Part shown: piece by piece, positions 35,359-44,922 of the stretch
Numbering within the stretch: position 1 is the first letter of the stretch
Layout: every line of letters begins with the position of its first letter
Source: Actinomycetota bacterium
GTDB taxonomy: Bacteria > Actinomycetota > Thermoleophilia > Gaiellales > Gaiellaceae
DNA length: 64,000 nucleotides
Direction of reading: 5' to 3'
NCBI GenBank assembly: GCA_003132665.1
Contig: PKYN01000019.1
Span: 79,696 to 143,695, forward strand
Program-made: the position numbers and the translations under genes
The notes under the pieces: generated by a model
Told to the model about the DNA's origin: nothing
Databases searched by the model: none
What the model saw: the letters and a program-made list of their open reading frames with translations, nothing else

Positions 35359-36338
35359 AGGGCCTTCTTCAGCCAGACCTTTTGGCGCCGCCGCGCGGCC
35401 CGTAGGCCGCTCGCGCGGGACAGCGGGATCTCGCGGCGACCAGCAGCACCCGCCCGCCGATAGCGTCTCCACTCCCTCAGCCCGGTGAGGCGGCCGAGAA
35501 GCGGAGCAAGCGTCAGTTGACTCAGAGCGATGAAGCTCACGTAGGCGAGGTCTTGTGCCAGGATCCAAGGCATGTAACGCCTGAGCTGAGCCGTGCTGGC
35601 GTTCTTGGCGAGCAGTCGCACCCTATTCCGGCCGACCAGGAAGTATTTCCGGCTCGATCCGTGACCGAGGGTCGCCGAGTGGTGGTGCTTCACGATCGCG
35701 TCTGGGGCGTAGAGACACCGCCAGCCGCGCATACGGGCGCGCCAGGCGACATCAACGTCTTCGAGATAGGCGAAGAAGGACTCGTCGAAGCCGCCGATCT
35801 CATCCAGCATCGTCCGCCGGTACATCGCCGCGCCGCCGCTCGCCCCGAAGACCTCGGTCGGCTCGGTCTCGCTCTCGCCGACCGGCGCGCCCAGCAGACG
35901 ATCGTAGGCGACACCGAGCCTGTCCACCTCGACGCCGGCCGAGTTGAGCATCTCGGGACGATCGAAGAAACGCATCTGGGCGGCCACAGAGCCGATGTCG
36001 CTCGCTGACGAGCCGACGGCGAGCATGCTCGCGAACAGCTGCGGATCGGCGAGCGCATCGTCGTTCAGGAGCGCGATCCATTCGCTTTTCGACCGCCTGA
36101 CTCCCTCGACGACAGCCGGCGCAAATCCGATGTTCTCGGGCTCGTAGACAACGTCGATGCTCGCGACAAGTTTTTCACTGACCACGTGTTCGTCCGGGGA
36201 AGCTCCGTTTAGCACCAAAATCAGCTCCGTCTCGCCTGCAACCTGCCGCAGCGCCGCCTGCGCCGAGAGAAGGCACGTTTCCAGAAGCTCTCCCTTGCGG
36301 TAGCTGATGACAATCACCGACAGAATGGGCGCCGTCAT
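35355..36338 (-). CDS. Family 2 glycosyltransferase (rhamnosyltransferase-like)
   Basis: A 327-residue enzyme from ATG 36338 (MTAPILSVIVISYRKGELL); the frame to 36422 adds Arg-rich residues without a ribosome site. Motifs: LILVLNGASPDEH, the acidic site ALLNDDALADPQLFASM, VFGASGGAAMYRRTMLDEI, GFDESFFAYLEDVDVAWRAR and IVKHHHSATLGHGSSRKY. It is close to the GT2 at 6538, and, as there, lies against a Wzy-like gene, here with interlocked stops. The C-terminal ~80 residues contain hydrophobic and basic segments that may contact the membrane. Divergent from the dehydratase at 36570 with about 230 bases between starts. Confidence 0.9.
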   Translation of the reverse strand: MTAPILSVIVISYRKGELLETCLLSAQAALRQVAGETELILVLNGASPDEHVVSEKLVASIDVVYEPENIGFAPAVVEGVRRSKSEWIALLNDDALADPQLFASMLAVGSSASDIGSVAAQMRFFDRPEMLNSAGVEVDRLGVAYDRLLGAPVGESETEPTEVFGASGGAAMYRRTMLDEIGGFDESFFAYLEDVDVAWRARMRGWRCLYAPDAIVKHHHSATLGHGSSRKYFLVGRNRVRLLAKNASTAQLRRYMPWILAQDLAYVSFIALSQLTLAPLLGRLTGLREWRRYRRAGAAGRREIPLSRASGLRAARRRQKVWLKKAL

Positions 36339-36569
36339 CGCCGGGTCTCGCGAGCCGGCAAGCGGCTTGAGAGGACAACGGTCTCTGCCATCGTCTTCGC
36401 CACGGCTACCTAATCTAGACAATTGACTCGGATCAGGCAGTTCTCACTCACCTCAGCAGCGTTTGCAGATGGTTCGAACACACACGTCAACAAACGGGAG
36501 TCGATCGGGAAAGCGCTCGAACCGGTAGCCGACTAGTCTTTCCCTCCGATACCAAAGGCGTATGAACTC

Positions 36570-37694
36570 ATGAGCCAAGAATCTCCCTGGTCCGAACAAG
36601 CACTCGCGGCGCTTCGCGATGAGTTCGGCGATATCTATCGCGATCGCACGGTGCTCATTACGGGAGCCGACGGCTTCATGGGCTCGCATCTGACCGAAGC
36701 GCTGGTCGAGCTGGGCGCGCGCGTCCACGCCTTCGTTCGCGCGACGTCGAGCGGTGCTCTCAACAACATCGGTCACCTCAAGCGGCAGATCAGCGTCCAC
36801 TTCGCCGATCTGACCGACAAGACCTCGGTCGACTACCTGCTCAAGGACTTGCGCCAGGCGCCCGACAAGCCCTACGTCTTCCACCTCGGCGCCCAGGCGC
36901 ACGTCGGGGAGTCGTGGCACCGTCCCTACGAGACCGTGATGGCGAACACGGTCGGCACGCTCAATCTCTTGCAGTCGATCATCGATCAGGGGCTCGAGCT
37001 GGAGAAGTTCGACACTGCCGGCACCTCTGAGGAGTACGGCAATGTGCACGAGGCGGTCGCTCACCAGCACGACTTCGATCGGGACGGCGGCCTCATCCTG
37101 CACGAGCGCTCGCCGATCAACCCCAAGTCGATCTACGCCACCAGTAAGGTCGCGGCCGATTTCCTGACCATGAACTACCACGATGCCTTCGGCGTGCCCG
37201 GCGTCGTGACGCGGATGTTCAACAACTACGGCCCGCGCCAGAATCCGCGCTACATCACCGGAACGATCATCACCCAGGCGCTCGAGCGTGAGCAGATCGA
37301 GCTCGGTAACCTCGAGCCCCTGCGCGACTTCTGCTTTTGCACCGACGGAGTTCGTGGGCACCTGATGGTCGCCGCTCACGGAATCCCCGGCGATCTCTAC
37401 GTCTACGGACAAGGCGAGAACATCTCGATGCAGCACTGGGCCGAGAAGATCATCGAGATCGGCGAGGCGGACGGTCACTGGCCCGCCGGGCGCAGATTGG
37501 CATCCGTACCGCACCGCTTCCGGCCGGGCGCGAGCGATGTACTGGCGCTTCGCGTCGGCTACGAGAAGCTCAAGCGCGAGACCGGTTGGGAGCCCAAGGT
37601 GTCGTGGGAAGAAGGCATCTCGCGGACGATCGCCTGGTACGCGGCGAACCGAGAGCGCTGGCTGGGACGAATCGATTGGCTCAGGCAACCGTAA
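36570..37694 (+). CDS. Nucleotide-sugar 4,6-dehydratase (GDP-mannose dehydratase-like SDR)
   Basis: A 374-residue extended [14 protein letters not shown] (NAD loop), [15 protein letters not shown], the dehydratase triad region [13 protein letters not shown] (Thr, Glu), [12 protein letters not shown] with the YxxxK pair, and [20 protein letters not shown]. The TSEEYG form resembles GDP-mannose 4,6-dehydratase more than RmlB. It is followed 52 bases later by a GDP-fucose-synthase-like gene, so production of a GDP-6-deoxyhexose is likely; the exact sugar is not certain. AAGG lies 11 bases before ATG 36570, and a TAGTCT box occurs at about 36533. Confidence 0.88.
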   Translation: MSQESPWSEQALAALRDEFGDIYRDRTVLITGADGFMGSHLTEALVELGARVHAFVRATSSGALNNIGHLKRQISVHFADLTDKTSVDYLLKDLRQAPDKPYVFHLGAQAHVGESWHRPYETVMANTVGTLNLLQSIIDQGLELEKFDTAGTSEEYGNVHEAVAHQHDFDRDGGLILHERSPINPKSIYATSKVAADFLTMNYHDAFGVPGVVTRMFNNYGPRQNPRYITGTIITQALEREQIELGNLEPLRDFCFCTDGVRGHLMVAAHGIPGDLYVYGQGENISMQHWAEKIIEIGEADGHWPAGRRLASVPHRFRPGASDVLALRVGYEKLKRETGWEPKVSWEEGISRTIAWYAANRERWLGRIDWLRQP

Positions 37695-37746
37695 TTTCGA
37701 GCGGAGCTGGATCGATCGAGCGACGGAGGTCGCTACGCTGACTCCC

Positions 37747-38673
37747 ATGAAAACCGTCGTCACTGGAGGAGCCGGCTTCCTGGGTACGCACCTGGTCGAG
37801 CGGCTGCGCAGCCAGGGCGTCGACCCCTACATTCCGCTGCTGGAAGACTGGGATCTCACTCGCGAGCGCGACGTCGAGCGGCTCTTCGCGCAGACGAGCC
37901 CCGAGCTTCTGATTCACCTCGCGGCCGAGGTCGGCGGAATCGGCGCCAACCAGGCCAATCCCGGTCGCTACTGGTACGCCAACCTGATGATGGGCGCCCA
38001 CATCCTCGAACGTAGCCGCCTGTCCGGCCTGCGCAAGCTCGTCCTGATCGGAACGATCTGCGCCTATCCCAAGTTCGCACCGGTCCCGTTCAAGGAGGAA
38101 GACCTCTGGAACGGTTACCCCGAAGAGACGAACGCACCGTATGGCATCGCCAAGAAGACGCTCCTCGTCGGTGCCCAGGCCTACCGCGAGCAATACGAGC
38201 TCGACGCGGTTTATCTGCTGCCCGTGAACCTCTACGGCCCGCGCGACAACTTCAATCTCGAGACCTCACACGTGATTCCGGCGCTGATCCGCAAGATGGT
38301 CGAGGCCGGGCGAAGCGGGGAGCGAGAGGTGGTGCTCTGGGGTGACGGCTCGCCGACGCGTGAGTTCCTGTACGTGGACGATTGCGCCGAGGCGATCCTG
38401 CTCGCCGCGGAGCGCTACGACGGGCCCGAGCCGGTCAACATCGGCACCGGCAGCGAAATCTCGATCCGCGAGTTGGCCGAGCTGGTCGCGGAGCTGACCG
38501 GCTACGACGGCGAGCTCGTCTGGGACACGTCGAAGCCGAACGGCCAGCCCAGGCGCCGCCTGGACACCAGCCGCGCAGAGCGCCTGTTCGGCTTCCGCGC
38601 AAAGATCTCGCTGCGCGAGGGGCTCGAGCGGACCGTTGCCTGGTACCAAGAATCTGTTCGACGACCGAGATGA
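37747..38673 (+). CDS. GDP-L-fucose synthase-like epimerase/reductase
   Basis: A 308-residue SDR from ATG 37747: [32 protein letters not shown], the catalytic-Cys strand [34 protein letters not shown] (YxxxK), [20 protein letters not shown] with the conserved His, and [19 protein letters not shown]. All key positions of GDP-4-keto-6-deoxymannose 3,5-epimerase/4-reductase (Fcl/WcaG) are present. It acts after the dehydratase upstream to give GDP-L-fucose or a similar sugar. There is no ribosome site; instead TACGCT (37734-37739) sits 7 bases before the ATG, which fits a leaderless transcript. Confidence 0.88.
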   Translation: MKTVVTGGAGFLGTHLVERLRSQGVDPYIPLLEDWDLTRERDVERLFAQTSPELLIHLAAEVGGIGANQANPGRYWYANLMMGAHILERSRLSGLRKLVLIGTICAYPKFAPVPFKEEDLWNGYPEETNAPYGIAKKTLLVGAQAYREQYELDAVYLLPVNLYGPRDNFNLETSHVIPALIRKMVEAGRSGEREVVLWGDGSPTREFLYVDDCAEAILLAAERYDGPEPVNIGTGSEISIRELAELVAELTGYDGELVWDTSKPNGQPRRRLDTSRAERLFGFRAKISLREGLERTVAWYQESVRRPR

Positions 38674-38680
38674 GAGATCT

Positions 38681-40621
38681 TTGAGCACTCGATACGACCT
38701 GTCGTACGATGCCGCGCGGCGTCTTCTCGGGGATCGTTTGCTGCGGCTGCCCGGCGTCAGGTCGATCGGCGAAAGCGTCATCCTTCCCGCATCGTGGGTA
38801 GTTTCCGGCGCTCTTTTCGGTCTTGCTACAGCTCTTATCTTGCGATCGTCGCCACTGGCGGCCGTTTTCGCCGCGGTGATCGTCGGAGCCCTGTCCTGGC
38901 TGGCTCGAGGCATCGCGAATCTCGTGCTGGTTTGCATCGTGATGCTCATCTCGATCGCGTCTGTCTTCCAGGCGGTGCATTACGTTTTTTCCGGCGCGAG
39001 TTGGGGCTTGTCTTGGTTGGAACCATGCGCTTTCGTCGGGGTGATTCTGCTGCTATTGCTCGGCCGGCGCCTGAGGCTTCTGCCGGGATCCGGCCGGGTC
39101 GGCGCCCTGATCGAGCTGATCGCCACTGTGGCCTCGCTTCTCGTGGCGCTGAGGTTCGTTACGCGCGTTTCTCCCGCCGGCGGCGACCATGCTGCGCTGT
39201 TCTTGATTGGGGCGGAGGACAACGACGCCTGGATCAACCTGGTGGGGCTTCTGCACGGGAGCGGCGGCGCAACGGCGCTTACGGGATCCTCGATGGGCGT
39301 CCTCGGGTCCGTCGTGTCCACCTACCTCGCCTTCGTGCGGGCCGCCAGCGGCGGGTTCCTCCACACGGCCGTGCCCTTCTCGTCGAGCCCGAAGGTCGTT
39401 CTCTCCGCGTACGGCCTGTCGATCGCGACCGTTCCCGTCGTCGTTGCCATTCTCGTCCGCCGCATGATCCGGCTTCGGCATCCGATTGCCACGCTGATCG
39501 TCTGGGGATCTGCGACTGCTCTGGTCGCCAGCTACTGCGTGATCGTGACCTCATACGGATCGCTCTCTGTCTCGCTCGCTGTACTTCTCGTGTTGATTGC
39601 CGCCTATCTCGTCGCGGTCAGGCCTCGCCTCCGGACGGGTAGAACGCAGGTCGTCTGGCTGACAAGCTTGTTGCTGCTGTTCGGCGCAGGTTCAGCCTGG
39701 ATACCTCTCACACCGCTCGCCGGGGCCGCGATCGCAGCTTCTTGCATTCCGGTGCTCGGCTTCGCGATCAAGGGTCGCCGGCGGGTGATTCCCGCCACTG
39801 CCCTTTGTCTTGCGGCGCTGGTGATGGTGCTCGAGCTCTGGCAGCAATACCGCTACGCCGTCGGCGGCGGCCTCACCTCCTTGTTCGAGGCGGGAGGTGC
39901 AACTCCCGCGGTCACCGAAGCGACCCTGGCGCTGATACTGATGCTTATCTTCGCGATCGTCGGACTCACTTCATCGCGAACTCATTTCCCATCGAAGAGC
40001 GGGTTTCTGACGCCGTTAGCGTGGCTAGTGGGCTACGTGCTGGTCGTGCTGATCCTCACTGCACGGGCAACCGGAGCAGCTCCTGGCTACGGGCCCACGA
40101 AGTTGCAGTTCGTGCTCGCAGGCGTCTTCGTTCCGCTTGCCGTCATCGAGGTCGTATCGAGACTCGAGATCGGCCGACGACAGCTCAACGTGATCGCGAT
40201 CATCGTCGTTGCGGTGCTGTGGGCCGGCACGGTTCAGAGCGGGCCTCTCTATGACGCGGTAACTCGGCATTGGCCGAACCCGAGCGCGAAGCCGGTGTGG
40301 TTGGACACGGTGCAACGCGAGGCGAAACTCGGCAGGCGTGTGCTCTGCATGTCGATCGAACATCCTTCGCTGGACTCCTACCTCTGCAATCGCTTCATCT
40401 CCAGCCTGCAGGGGAAGGAAGACGGGCCGGGCCAGGTTTGGCTCGCCGTCTCCCTCGAGCATCTACCGATCTCCGCTGTCGTACCCACAATCGAGGGCGC
40501 CAAGGACAAGCCGTGGCGAATCGTGGTCATAGACCAGATAGGTCAGATTCACAATCCGACGGCATGGTGGGCTCCGATAACGAAGCTTCCAGGGTTGGAG
40601 TTTGTTCCGGTCTCGGGATAG
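38681..40621 (+). CDS. Large polytopic membrane protein of unknown function
   Basis: A 646-residue protein from TTG 38681 (GAGAG a few bases upstream; 7 bases after the previous stop). About 14 hydrophobic helices cover residues ~35-540, then a soluble ~100-residue C-terminal part with SLDSYLCNRFISSLQG and HLPISAVVPTIEG. Two loops of note are GAEDNDAWINLVG and GSGGATALTGSS. The architecture recalls GT-C glycosyltransferases or YfhO-like mannosyltransferase relatives, but no DD/DE motif that would settle it was found in the first loop. The position after sugar-nucleotide genes supports a role in glycan assembly on the outer face of the membrane; that is inference. Confidence 0.75.
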   Translation: MSTRYDLSYDAARRLLGDRLLRLPGVRSIGESVILPASWVVSGALFGLATALILRSSPLAAVFAAVIVGALSWLARGIANLVLVCIVMLISIASVFQAVHYVFSGASWGLSWLEPCAFVGVILLLLLGRRLRLLPGSGRVGALIELIATVASLLVALRFVTRVSPAGGDHAALFLIGAEDNDAWINLVGLLHGSGGATALTGSSMGVLGSVVSTYLAFVRAASGGFLHTAVPFSSSPKVVLSAYGLSIATVPVVVAILVRRMIRLRHPIATLIVWGSATALVASYCVIVTSYGSLSVSLAVLLVLIAAYLVAVRPRLRTGRTQVVWLTSLLLLFGAGSAWIPLTPLAGAAIAASCIPVLGFAIKGRRRVIPATALCLAALVMVLELWQQYRYAVGGGLTSLFEAGGATPAVTEATLALILMLIFAIVGLTSSRTHFPSKSGFLTPLAWLVGYVLVVLILTARATGAAPGYGPTKLQFVLAGVFVPLAVIEVVSRLEIGRRQLNVIAIIVVAVLWAGTVQSGPLYDAVTRHWPNPSAKPVWLDTVQREAKLGRRVLCMSIEHPSLDSYLCNRFISSLQGKEDGPGQVWLAVSLEHLPISAVVPTIEGAKDKPWRIVVIDQIGQIHNPTAWWAPITKLPGLEFVPVSG

Positions 40622-40711
40622 CTCTGGCAATCAGCACAGCAGCGACAGGTTCCGCCGGTTGCGGTTGTATGGTCGCCACACTGGCCTGTCGAAATAGGAG
40701 AGGTGTTTCCA

Positions 40712-41341
40712 TTGCTCGGGGTGAGAAAGACATATGGACGCTTGTCGAGAGCGATGATCAGAACGATTGTCGGGATCAGGTATCCCCACGTGTCGTTCGG
40801 CGACGGGGTTCGGTTCAACGGCCTCCCGCAGCTCAGGATCGATCGAGCGGCGCGCGTGTCGATCGGCTCCGGCTCGATCTTCACAAGCAAGACGAGCGCG
40901 AATTTCGTCGGGCTCTTCAAGAGGACGTCGATCTATGTGGGACCGGACGCCGAGCTCACGATCGGCGATGGCGACGGCTTTTCCGGCGTCTCGATCTACT
41001 GCTCACTTCGTATTGAGATCGGCCCCAACCTGAATTGCGGCGGGAACGTCTCGATCTGGGATACGGACTTCCATCCGCTCGACGCAGAGGCGCGGCGGAT
41101 ACACGACGTCACTCGGATCAAGCGCGCCCCGATCGAAATCGGTCCCGATGTATTCATCGGAGCGCAATCGATCATCCTCAAAGGTACGCGCATCGGCGCG
41201 AGGAGTGTCATCGGCGCCGGCAGTGTCGTCTCGGGCGATATTCCTGCCGATGAGATCTGGGCTGGTAATCCGGCGAGGCGGATTCGGAGCCTGTCTTCAA
41301 GAACGTCCGAGCAGCCTGCGCCGAACGGCACTACGGGCTAG
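40712..41341 (+). CDS. Hexapeptide-repeat acyltransferase (WbbJ/Maa type)
   Basis: About 209 residues from TTG 40712 (GAGG 8 bases upstream; GTG 40703 is the alternative). The protein shows left-handed beta-helix hexapeptide periodicity: IGSGSIFTSK, VGPDAELTIGDG, IGPNLNCGGNVSIWDTDFHP with the catalytic His of the DTDFHP motif, VFIGAQSIILKGTRIG and VIGAGSVVSGDIP. Such enzymes O-acetylate sugars using acetyl-CoA. The trailing AGNPARRIR is typical. The last 45 bases overlap the convergent GT2 gene. Confidence 0.88.
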   Translation: MLGVRKTYGRLSRAMIRTIVGIRYPHVSFGDGVRFNGLPQLRIDRAARVSIGSGSIFTSKTSANFVGLFKRTSIYVGPDAELTIGDGDGFSGVSIYCSLRIEIGPNLNCGGNVSIWDTDFHPLDAEARRIHDVTRIKRAPIEIGPDVFIGAQSIILKGTRIGARSVIGAGSVVSGDIPADEIWAGNPARRIRSLSSRTSEQPAPNGTTG

Positions 41342-42178
41342 CGATATTCCCAGCTTCGCCGCGATTCCGCTGTAGACGGCGCCCCTTAGGAAGACGTTGT
41401 CGTTCTTCGCGTAGTGCTGGCGGTAGAAGCGGAACATCCCGTAATGGAAGGCGTAGTTCACGCGCGGCTTGCGGTTCTTACCGCTCGTGCCGGCCTTGAC
41501 GTGGATCACCTTTACCGCCGGCTCGTACCAGGTGATCCAACCGGCCTGGGCGAAGCGGTAGCAGAGGTCGAGGTCTTCCATGTACATCCAGTAGCCCTCG
41601 TCGAAGAGCCCCACCTTCACGAGTGCATCGCGGCGCATCAGCATGAAGGCGCCATTGACGGAATCCACCGGCCCGCTCTCGACCCCAGGCGCGCGGTACT
41701 GGGTCAGCCGCGCAGGCGCTTTCCTCAAGCGGCCGACGCCGGTGAAGTGCGCCAGGGCGCCCAGCGGCGTCGGGAAAGAACGCCGCGCCGCGTGGTCGAA
41801 CGTTCCATCCGGAAGCTCGAGCCGGCAGCCCGAGATGCCGATCTCCGGCCTGCGCTCCATCAGTTCGAGCATGTGATCGAGCGCACCCTCGGTCATGAGC
41901 GTGTCCGGGTTGAGCGCCAGCACGTAAGGAGCCCGGCCACGAAGAATGGCGAGGTTGTTCGCCTTCGAAAAGCCGAGGTTTTCGTCGGAGGCGATCAGCT
42001 CGACCTCGGGGAACTCCTCTTTCACCATCTCCACCGTTCCGTCCCTGGAGGCATTGTCCACGAGCCAGATGCGGGCGCCGCCCGCGGGCGGAAAGGCGCG
42101 CAACGAGTCGAGACAGTCGCGAAGCAGGCCCCGGCAGCGATACGAGACGATGACGATGTCGAGCAGCGAAGAGGGCAT
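41297..42178 (-). CDS. Family 2 glycosyltransferase (WbbL-like)
   Basis: A 293-residue enzyme from ATG 42178 (GTG 42196 is possible): LLDIVIVSYRCRGLLRDCL, IWLVDNASRDGTVEMV, NLGFSKANNLAI, the acidic site LALNPDTLMTEGALDHM, SVNGAFMLMRRDALVKVGLFDE and YWMYMEDLDLCYRFAQAG. This is a standard inverting rhamnosyl/mannosyl transferase layout. It lies downstream of the Wzy-like gene at 42227 on the same strand, so the two are likely co-transcribed. Its 3' end lies opposite the acetyltransferase end. Confidence 0.9.
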   Translation of the reverse strand: MPSSLLDIVIVSYRCRGLLRDCLDSLRAFPPAGGARIWLVDNASRDGTVEMVKEEFPEVELIASDENLGFSKANNLAILRGRAPYVLALNPDTLMTEGALDHMLELMERRPEIGISGCRLELPDGTFDHAARRSFPTPLGALAHFTGVGRLRKAPARLTQYRAPGVESGPVDSVNGAFMLMRRDALVKVGLFDEGYWMYMEDLDLCYRFAQAGWITWYEPAVKVIHVKAGTSGKNRKPRVNYAFHYGMFRFYRQHYAKNDNVFLRGAVYSGIAAKLGISLARSAVRRRLLGRS

Positions 42179-42226
42179 CCGGCCGAGTCTAGTCACTCTG
42201 TTCGAGCGGATTTCGAGCCGGCCCGC

Positions 42227-43597
42227 TCACGGCGCGGAGGATCGTCCGCTCCCCGGCTCCAGTGAGCGGGCGAAGACGAGCGGCGCCGCCAGTGCGAGCG
42301 CGGCGAAGGCGTAGAAGTAATAGAACTGCATCGTCAGGTAGAAGGCGTTCGCGGCCATGGTGCCGAGCAGCGCGGCGACCATCCCCCAGGCCAGCGGCCG
42401 CACCCGCGCCGCCGTCTGCACATCTCCCGACGCCGTCAGTGCGCGCCCGATCGCACGCGCGGCCGCCAGGCGACGGAACAGGTACCAGAGGAAGACGGCA
42501 AAGATGACCGTGCCGATGATCCCGCCCTCGACGAGCAGCGCGACGTAGTAGGAGTGCGGCCCCCAGTTCGTCTTGCCTGTGACGAACTCGTAATAGACCG
42601 AGAAGTTGTTCAGGCCGAGGCCGAGCAGGGGGTGGCTGTGCAGGACCTGCGGAATGAAGTCGTAGACGCCGAGGTGAGCCGAGACGGAGCCCGTGTTGGT
42701 TTGCAGACGCGAACGAAGAACGGTGGCGAAGAAATGACGGCGCTCGAACACCACGCCGGCCAGCAAGACGAAGACAGCCCCGAGAGGGACGAGGAAACGC
42801 GCCCGGGTGAAAAAGTTGCGGTAGGGGAGCGCGAGCACGAGAAGACCGACGCCCAGACCGAGTAGGCCGCTGCGCGAAAGAGTGGCCAGCTCGACCACGA
42901 GCAGAAAGCCGAGCAGCCCGGCGAGCGGCCAGCGCAGGCGATGTCCACGCTCGAGGCGCAGATAGAGAGGTACGAGAATCAACAGCGACATGGCCAGCAT
43001 CACGCCGAGGTGGTTCGGGTCGCCGGTGAGCGCATTGGGCCGATAGACGTTCTGATTGCCGACGGCTCCGTAGATGTTGATCGAGGAGGCCGCCCCGCCG
43101 GTGAGCGGATCGAGCAGGCGCTTGTCGATGTTGAACCCGGCCTCGGCCGCCCCGAGCTGAACGATGCCGTAGGCGGCGTTCGCGGCCATGCCCACGATGA
43201 ACGCCCCCAGCGCCGTCCAGAAGAAGCGCTGCGAGCGGTCGCTGAGATGAATCACCGCGGCGGTCAAGAAAAGCAGGTGAACGACTAGCTTGACCATCCC
43301 CTTGCTGAACTGCGAAAGGCCCTGCGCGGTGTCGATGTTGAAGAAGCCGGCCAGGTAACAGACGAGAAAGGCGGCGCTGAAGGAGAGCGTGACCAGCGCG
43401 GTGCGAGGGACCCTGAGATCGCGCGATAGCCCAAGATCGACGGCGAAACTGGTCAGGTAGGCGAGGGCCAATAAATCGGCCAGGGCGACCGAGACGCCGA
43501 CTTCCCAGTGCAGCTTCTCGAAGGTGGCCGCGAAAAGCGTGATCAAGAGCAGCCAATCCGTCCGCCTGCTCAGGCGCTGAGACCTCGGTACCGTCAC
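42227..43597 (-). CDS. O-antigen ligase/polymerase-like membrane protein
   Basis: A 456-residue protein with 11-12 hydrophobic helices. The Wzy_C motif is HSHPLLGLGLNNFSVYYEF (residues ~315-333) followed by GPHSYYVALLVEGGIIGTV. A large loop before it contains GNQNVYRPNALTGDPNHLGV, the part seen in exopolysaccharide polymerases of actinobacteria. GTG 43597 is the start. Unlike the copies at 4349 and 33784 it has no repeat tract in the loop. Likely polymerises or ligates lipid-linked repeats outside the membrane. Confidence 0.87.
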   Translation of the reverse strand: MTVPRSQRLSRRTDWLLLITLFAATFEKLHWEVGVSVALADLLALAYLTSFAVDLGLSRDLRVPRTALVTLSFSAAFLVCYLAGFFNIDTAQGLSQFSKGMVKLVVHLLFLTAAVIHLSDRSQRFFWTALGAFIVGMAANAAYGIVQLGAAEAGFNIDKRLLDPLTGGAASSINIYGAVGNQNVYRPNALTGDPNHLGVMLAMSLLILVPLYLRLERGHRLRWPLAGLLGFLLVVELATLSRSGLLGLGVGLLVLALPYRNFFTRARFLVPLGAVFVLLAGVVFERRHFFATVLRSRLQTNTGSVSAHLGVYDFIPQVLHSHPLLGLGLNNFSVYYEFVTGKTNWGPHSYYVALLVEGGIIGTVIFAVFLWYLFRRLAAARAIGRALTASGDVQTAARVRPLAWGMVAALLGTMAANAFYLTMQFYYFYAFAALALAAPLVFARSLEPGSGRSSAP

Positions 43598-43764
43598 GGG
43601 CTGATCGTACGTGCTCGCGACTCGCGACCGGCGCGGTTGCCGGCCTCTGGAGCGTGAAGACCGCCGGCTGGGCGCGATTTGGCGAATGAGACGCTGGGAC
43701 GCCTTCCTCGCCGTAAAGGTGTTGAGTCGGCACGAAGCCGGTTCAGATATGCGCGCTCTTTCTC

Positions 43765-43817
43765 GCTACCGTTTCCCGCCCCGTGGGAGGGTCGGGGGTG
43801 GTGGGCGGGCAAGGCGC
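43765..43817. repeat. Dispersed G-rich intergenic repeat, copy 1
   Basis: About 53 bases (GCTACCGTTT...CAAGGCGC) that recur with small changes at 54915-54972. The core is CCGCCCCGTGGGAGGG followed by more G-runs; five runs of three or more G (43785-43809) are separated by 1-4 bases, enough for a G-quadruplex on the plus strand. It lies in the 311-base space between the Wzy-like start at 43597 and the GT2 stop at 43909; nothing else is seen in that space. Confidence 0.8.
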
Positions 43818-43908
43818 CGCGACCCCGAGCTATGAGCGCACGCTACGAAGTACCGCTTCTATCGCATGGGCATCGCCAGAGCCGGTCGACGGTCTTGCTC
43901 GACCCCTT

Positions 43909-44853
43909 TCAACGCCGCCAGGCGAGCAACTCTTGAAGCGAGCCGGAACGCAGCCAGCGAGCGGTATCCCGGTACGAGCGCCCCCGCTCGCCCCTGAAGA
44001 CGAGTCCCCGCAGAGTCAGCGCGGTCGCGAGCAGGCGGCGGGCTGCGGCCGCGCGGCGGGCGCCTCGGTGCTTGTCGAGAAAGAGAAGATGGCCCTGCAC
44101 CTGCTCGCGGAACAGGCGCCCCGCGTGCGACGCGCCGCCAACATGAACGACTTCGGCCGCCGGGGTGAAGATGACCTTCCAACCCGCCTGTCGGAAGCGG
44201 TAGCACCAGTCCACCTCTTCGCTGAAGAGGAAGAAGCGCTCGTCCAGTCCACCGACCTGCTCAATCGCCTCCCTGCGCACGAGAAGAGCGGCGCCCATCA
44301 AGAACTCGGCCTCCAGCTCACTATCGTGGCGAAAACCTCCACCGTAAAAGGCGTTCAGCGCCCTTGTCTGCGGGGCCAGCTTGCGCAGGAAGTAGTACTC
44401 GGTAGCGAGCCGCCAGAGAGTTGGGAATCCGCGCACCGAGCGCTGCAGCCGTCCGTCCGGGTAACGCAGACGCGGTCCCGCGACGGCCGCCTTCGGCTCG
44501 CGCTCCAGTACCTGCACGAGCTTCGCTATCCCGTCGCCGGCGACCCAGGCGTCGGCGTTGAGGAAAAAGAGCCAGCGCCCGCCGGCCGCCTCGATTCCCG
44601 CGTTCCAGCCGGCTCCCAACCCCCGGTTCTCCTGCTTTATCAAGCGAGCCTCGGGAAAGCGCTCGCGCACCAACTCCGGCGTGCCGTCGCTGGAGCCGTT
44701 GTCGACGACGATCAGCTCACAGCCACGCACGCTACGCAGGCAAGGCTCGATCCAGGGCAGCGCGTTGAAGGTAACGACAATCGCCGAGACCGAGGCCAGC
44801 ACAGACACGTCCGTGGGCTCAACCGGCGGCGGCGCTTCGCCCGAGTCGCTCAC
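43909..44853 (-). CDS. Family 2 glycosyltransferase
   Basis: A 314-residue enzyme from GTG 44853, chosen because GAGG lies 7 bases upstream (ATG 44874 is the alternative). Motifs: VSAIVVTFNALPWIEPCL, LIVVDNGSSDGTPELV, NRGLGAGWNAGIEAAGG, the acidic site FFLNADAWVAGDGIAKL, FLMGAALLVRREAIEQVGGL and FFLFSEEVDWCYRFRQAG. A standard WbbL-type GT2. It is separated from the upstream ATP-grasp gene by 69 bases and probably shares its transcript. Confidence 0.9.
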   Translation of the reverse strand: MSDSGEAPPPVEPTDVSVLASVSAIVVTFNALPWIEPCLRSVRGCELIVVDNGSSDGTPELVRERFPEARLIKQENRGLGAGWNAGIEAAGGRWLFFLNADAWVAGDGIAKLVQVLEREPKAAVAGPRLRYPDGRLQRSVRGFPTLWRLATEYYFLRKLAPQTRALNAFYGGGFRHDSELEAEFLMGAALLVRREAIEQVGGLDERFFLFSEEVDWCYRFRQAGWKVIFTPAAEVVHVGGASHAGRLFREQVQGHLLFLDKHRGARRAAAARRLLATALTLRGLVFRGERGRSYRDTARWLRSGSLQELLAWRR

Positions 44854-44922
44854 CGTCCGGCCTCGCTGCGCCATGGGAAGGCTTCTTCTGTTCTTTGCGG
44901 CGATCTCATCGTGCGACGGGTC

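Noticed and set aside
34021-35568. 515-codon minus-strand frame
   Set aside because: Antisense to the Wzy-like gene; the polyserine tract appears as poly-acidic residues, typical of a shadow frame.
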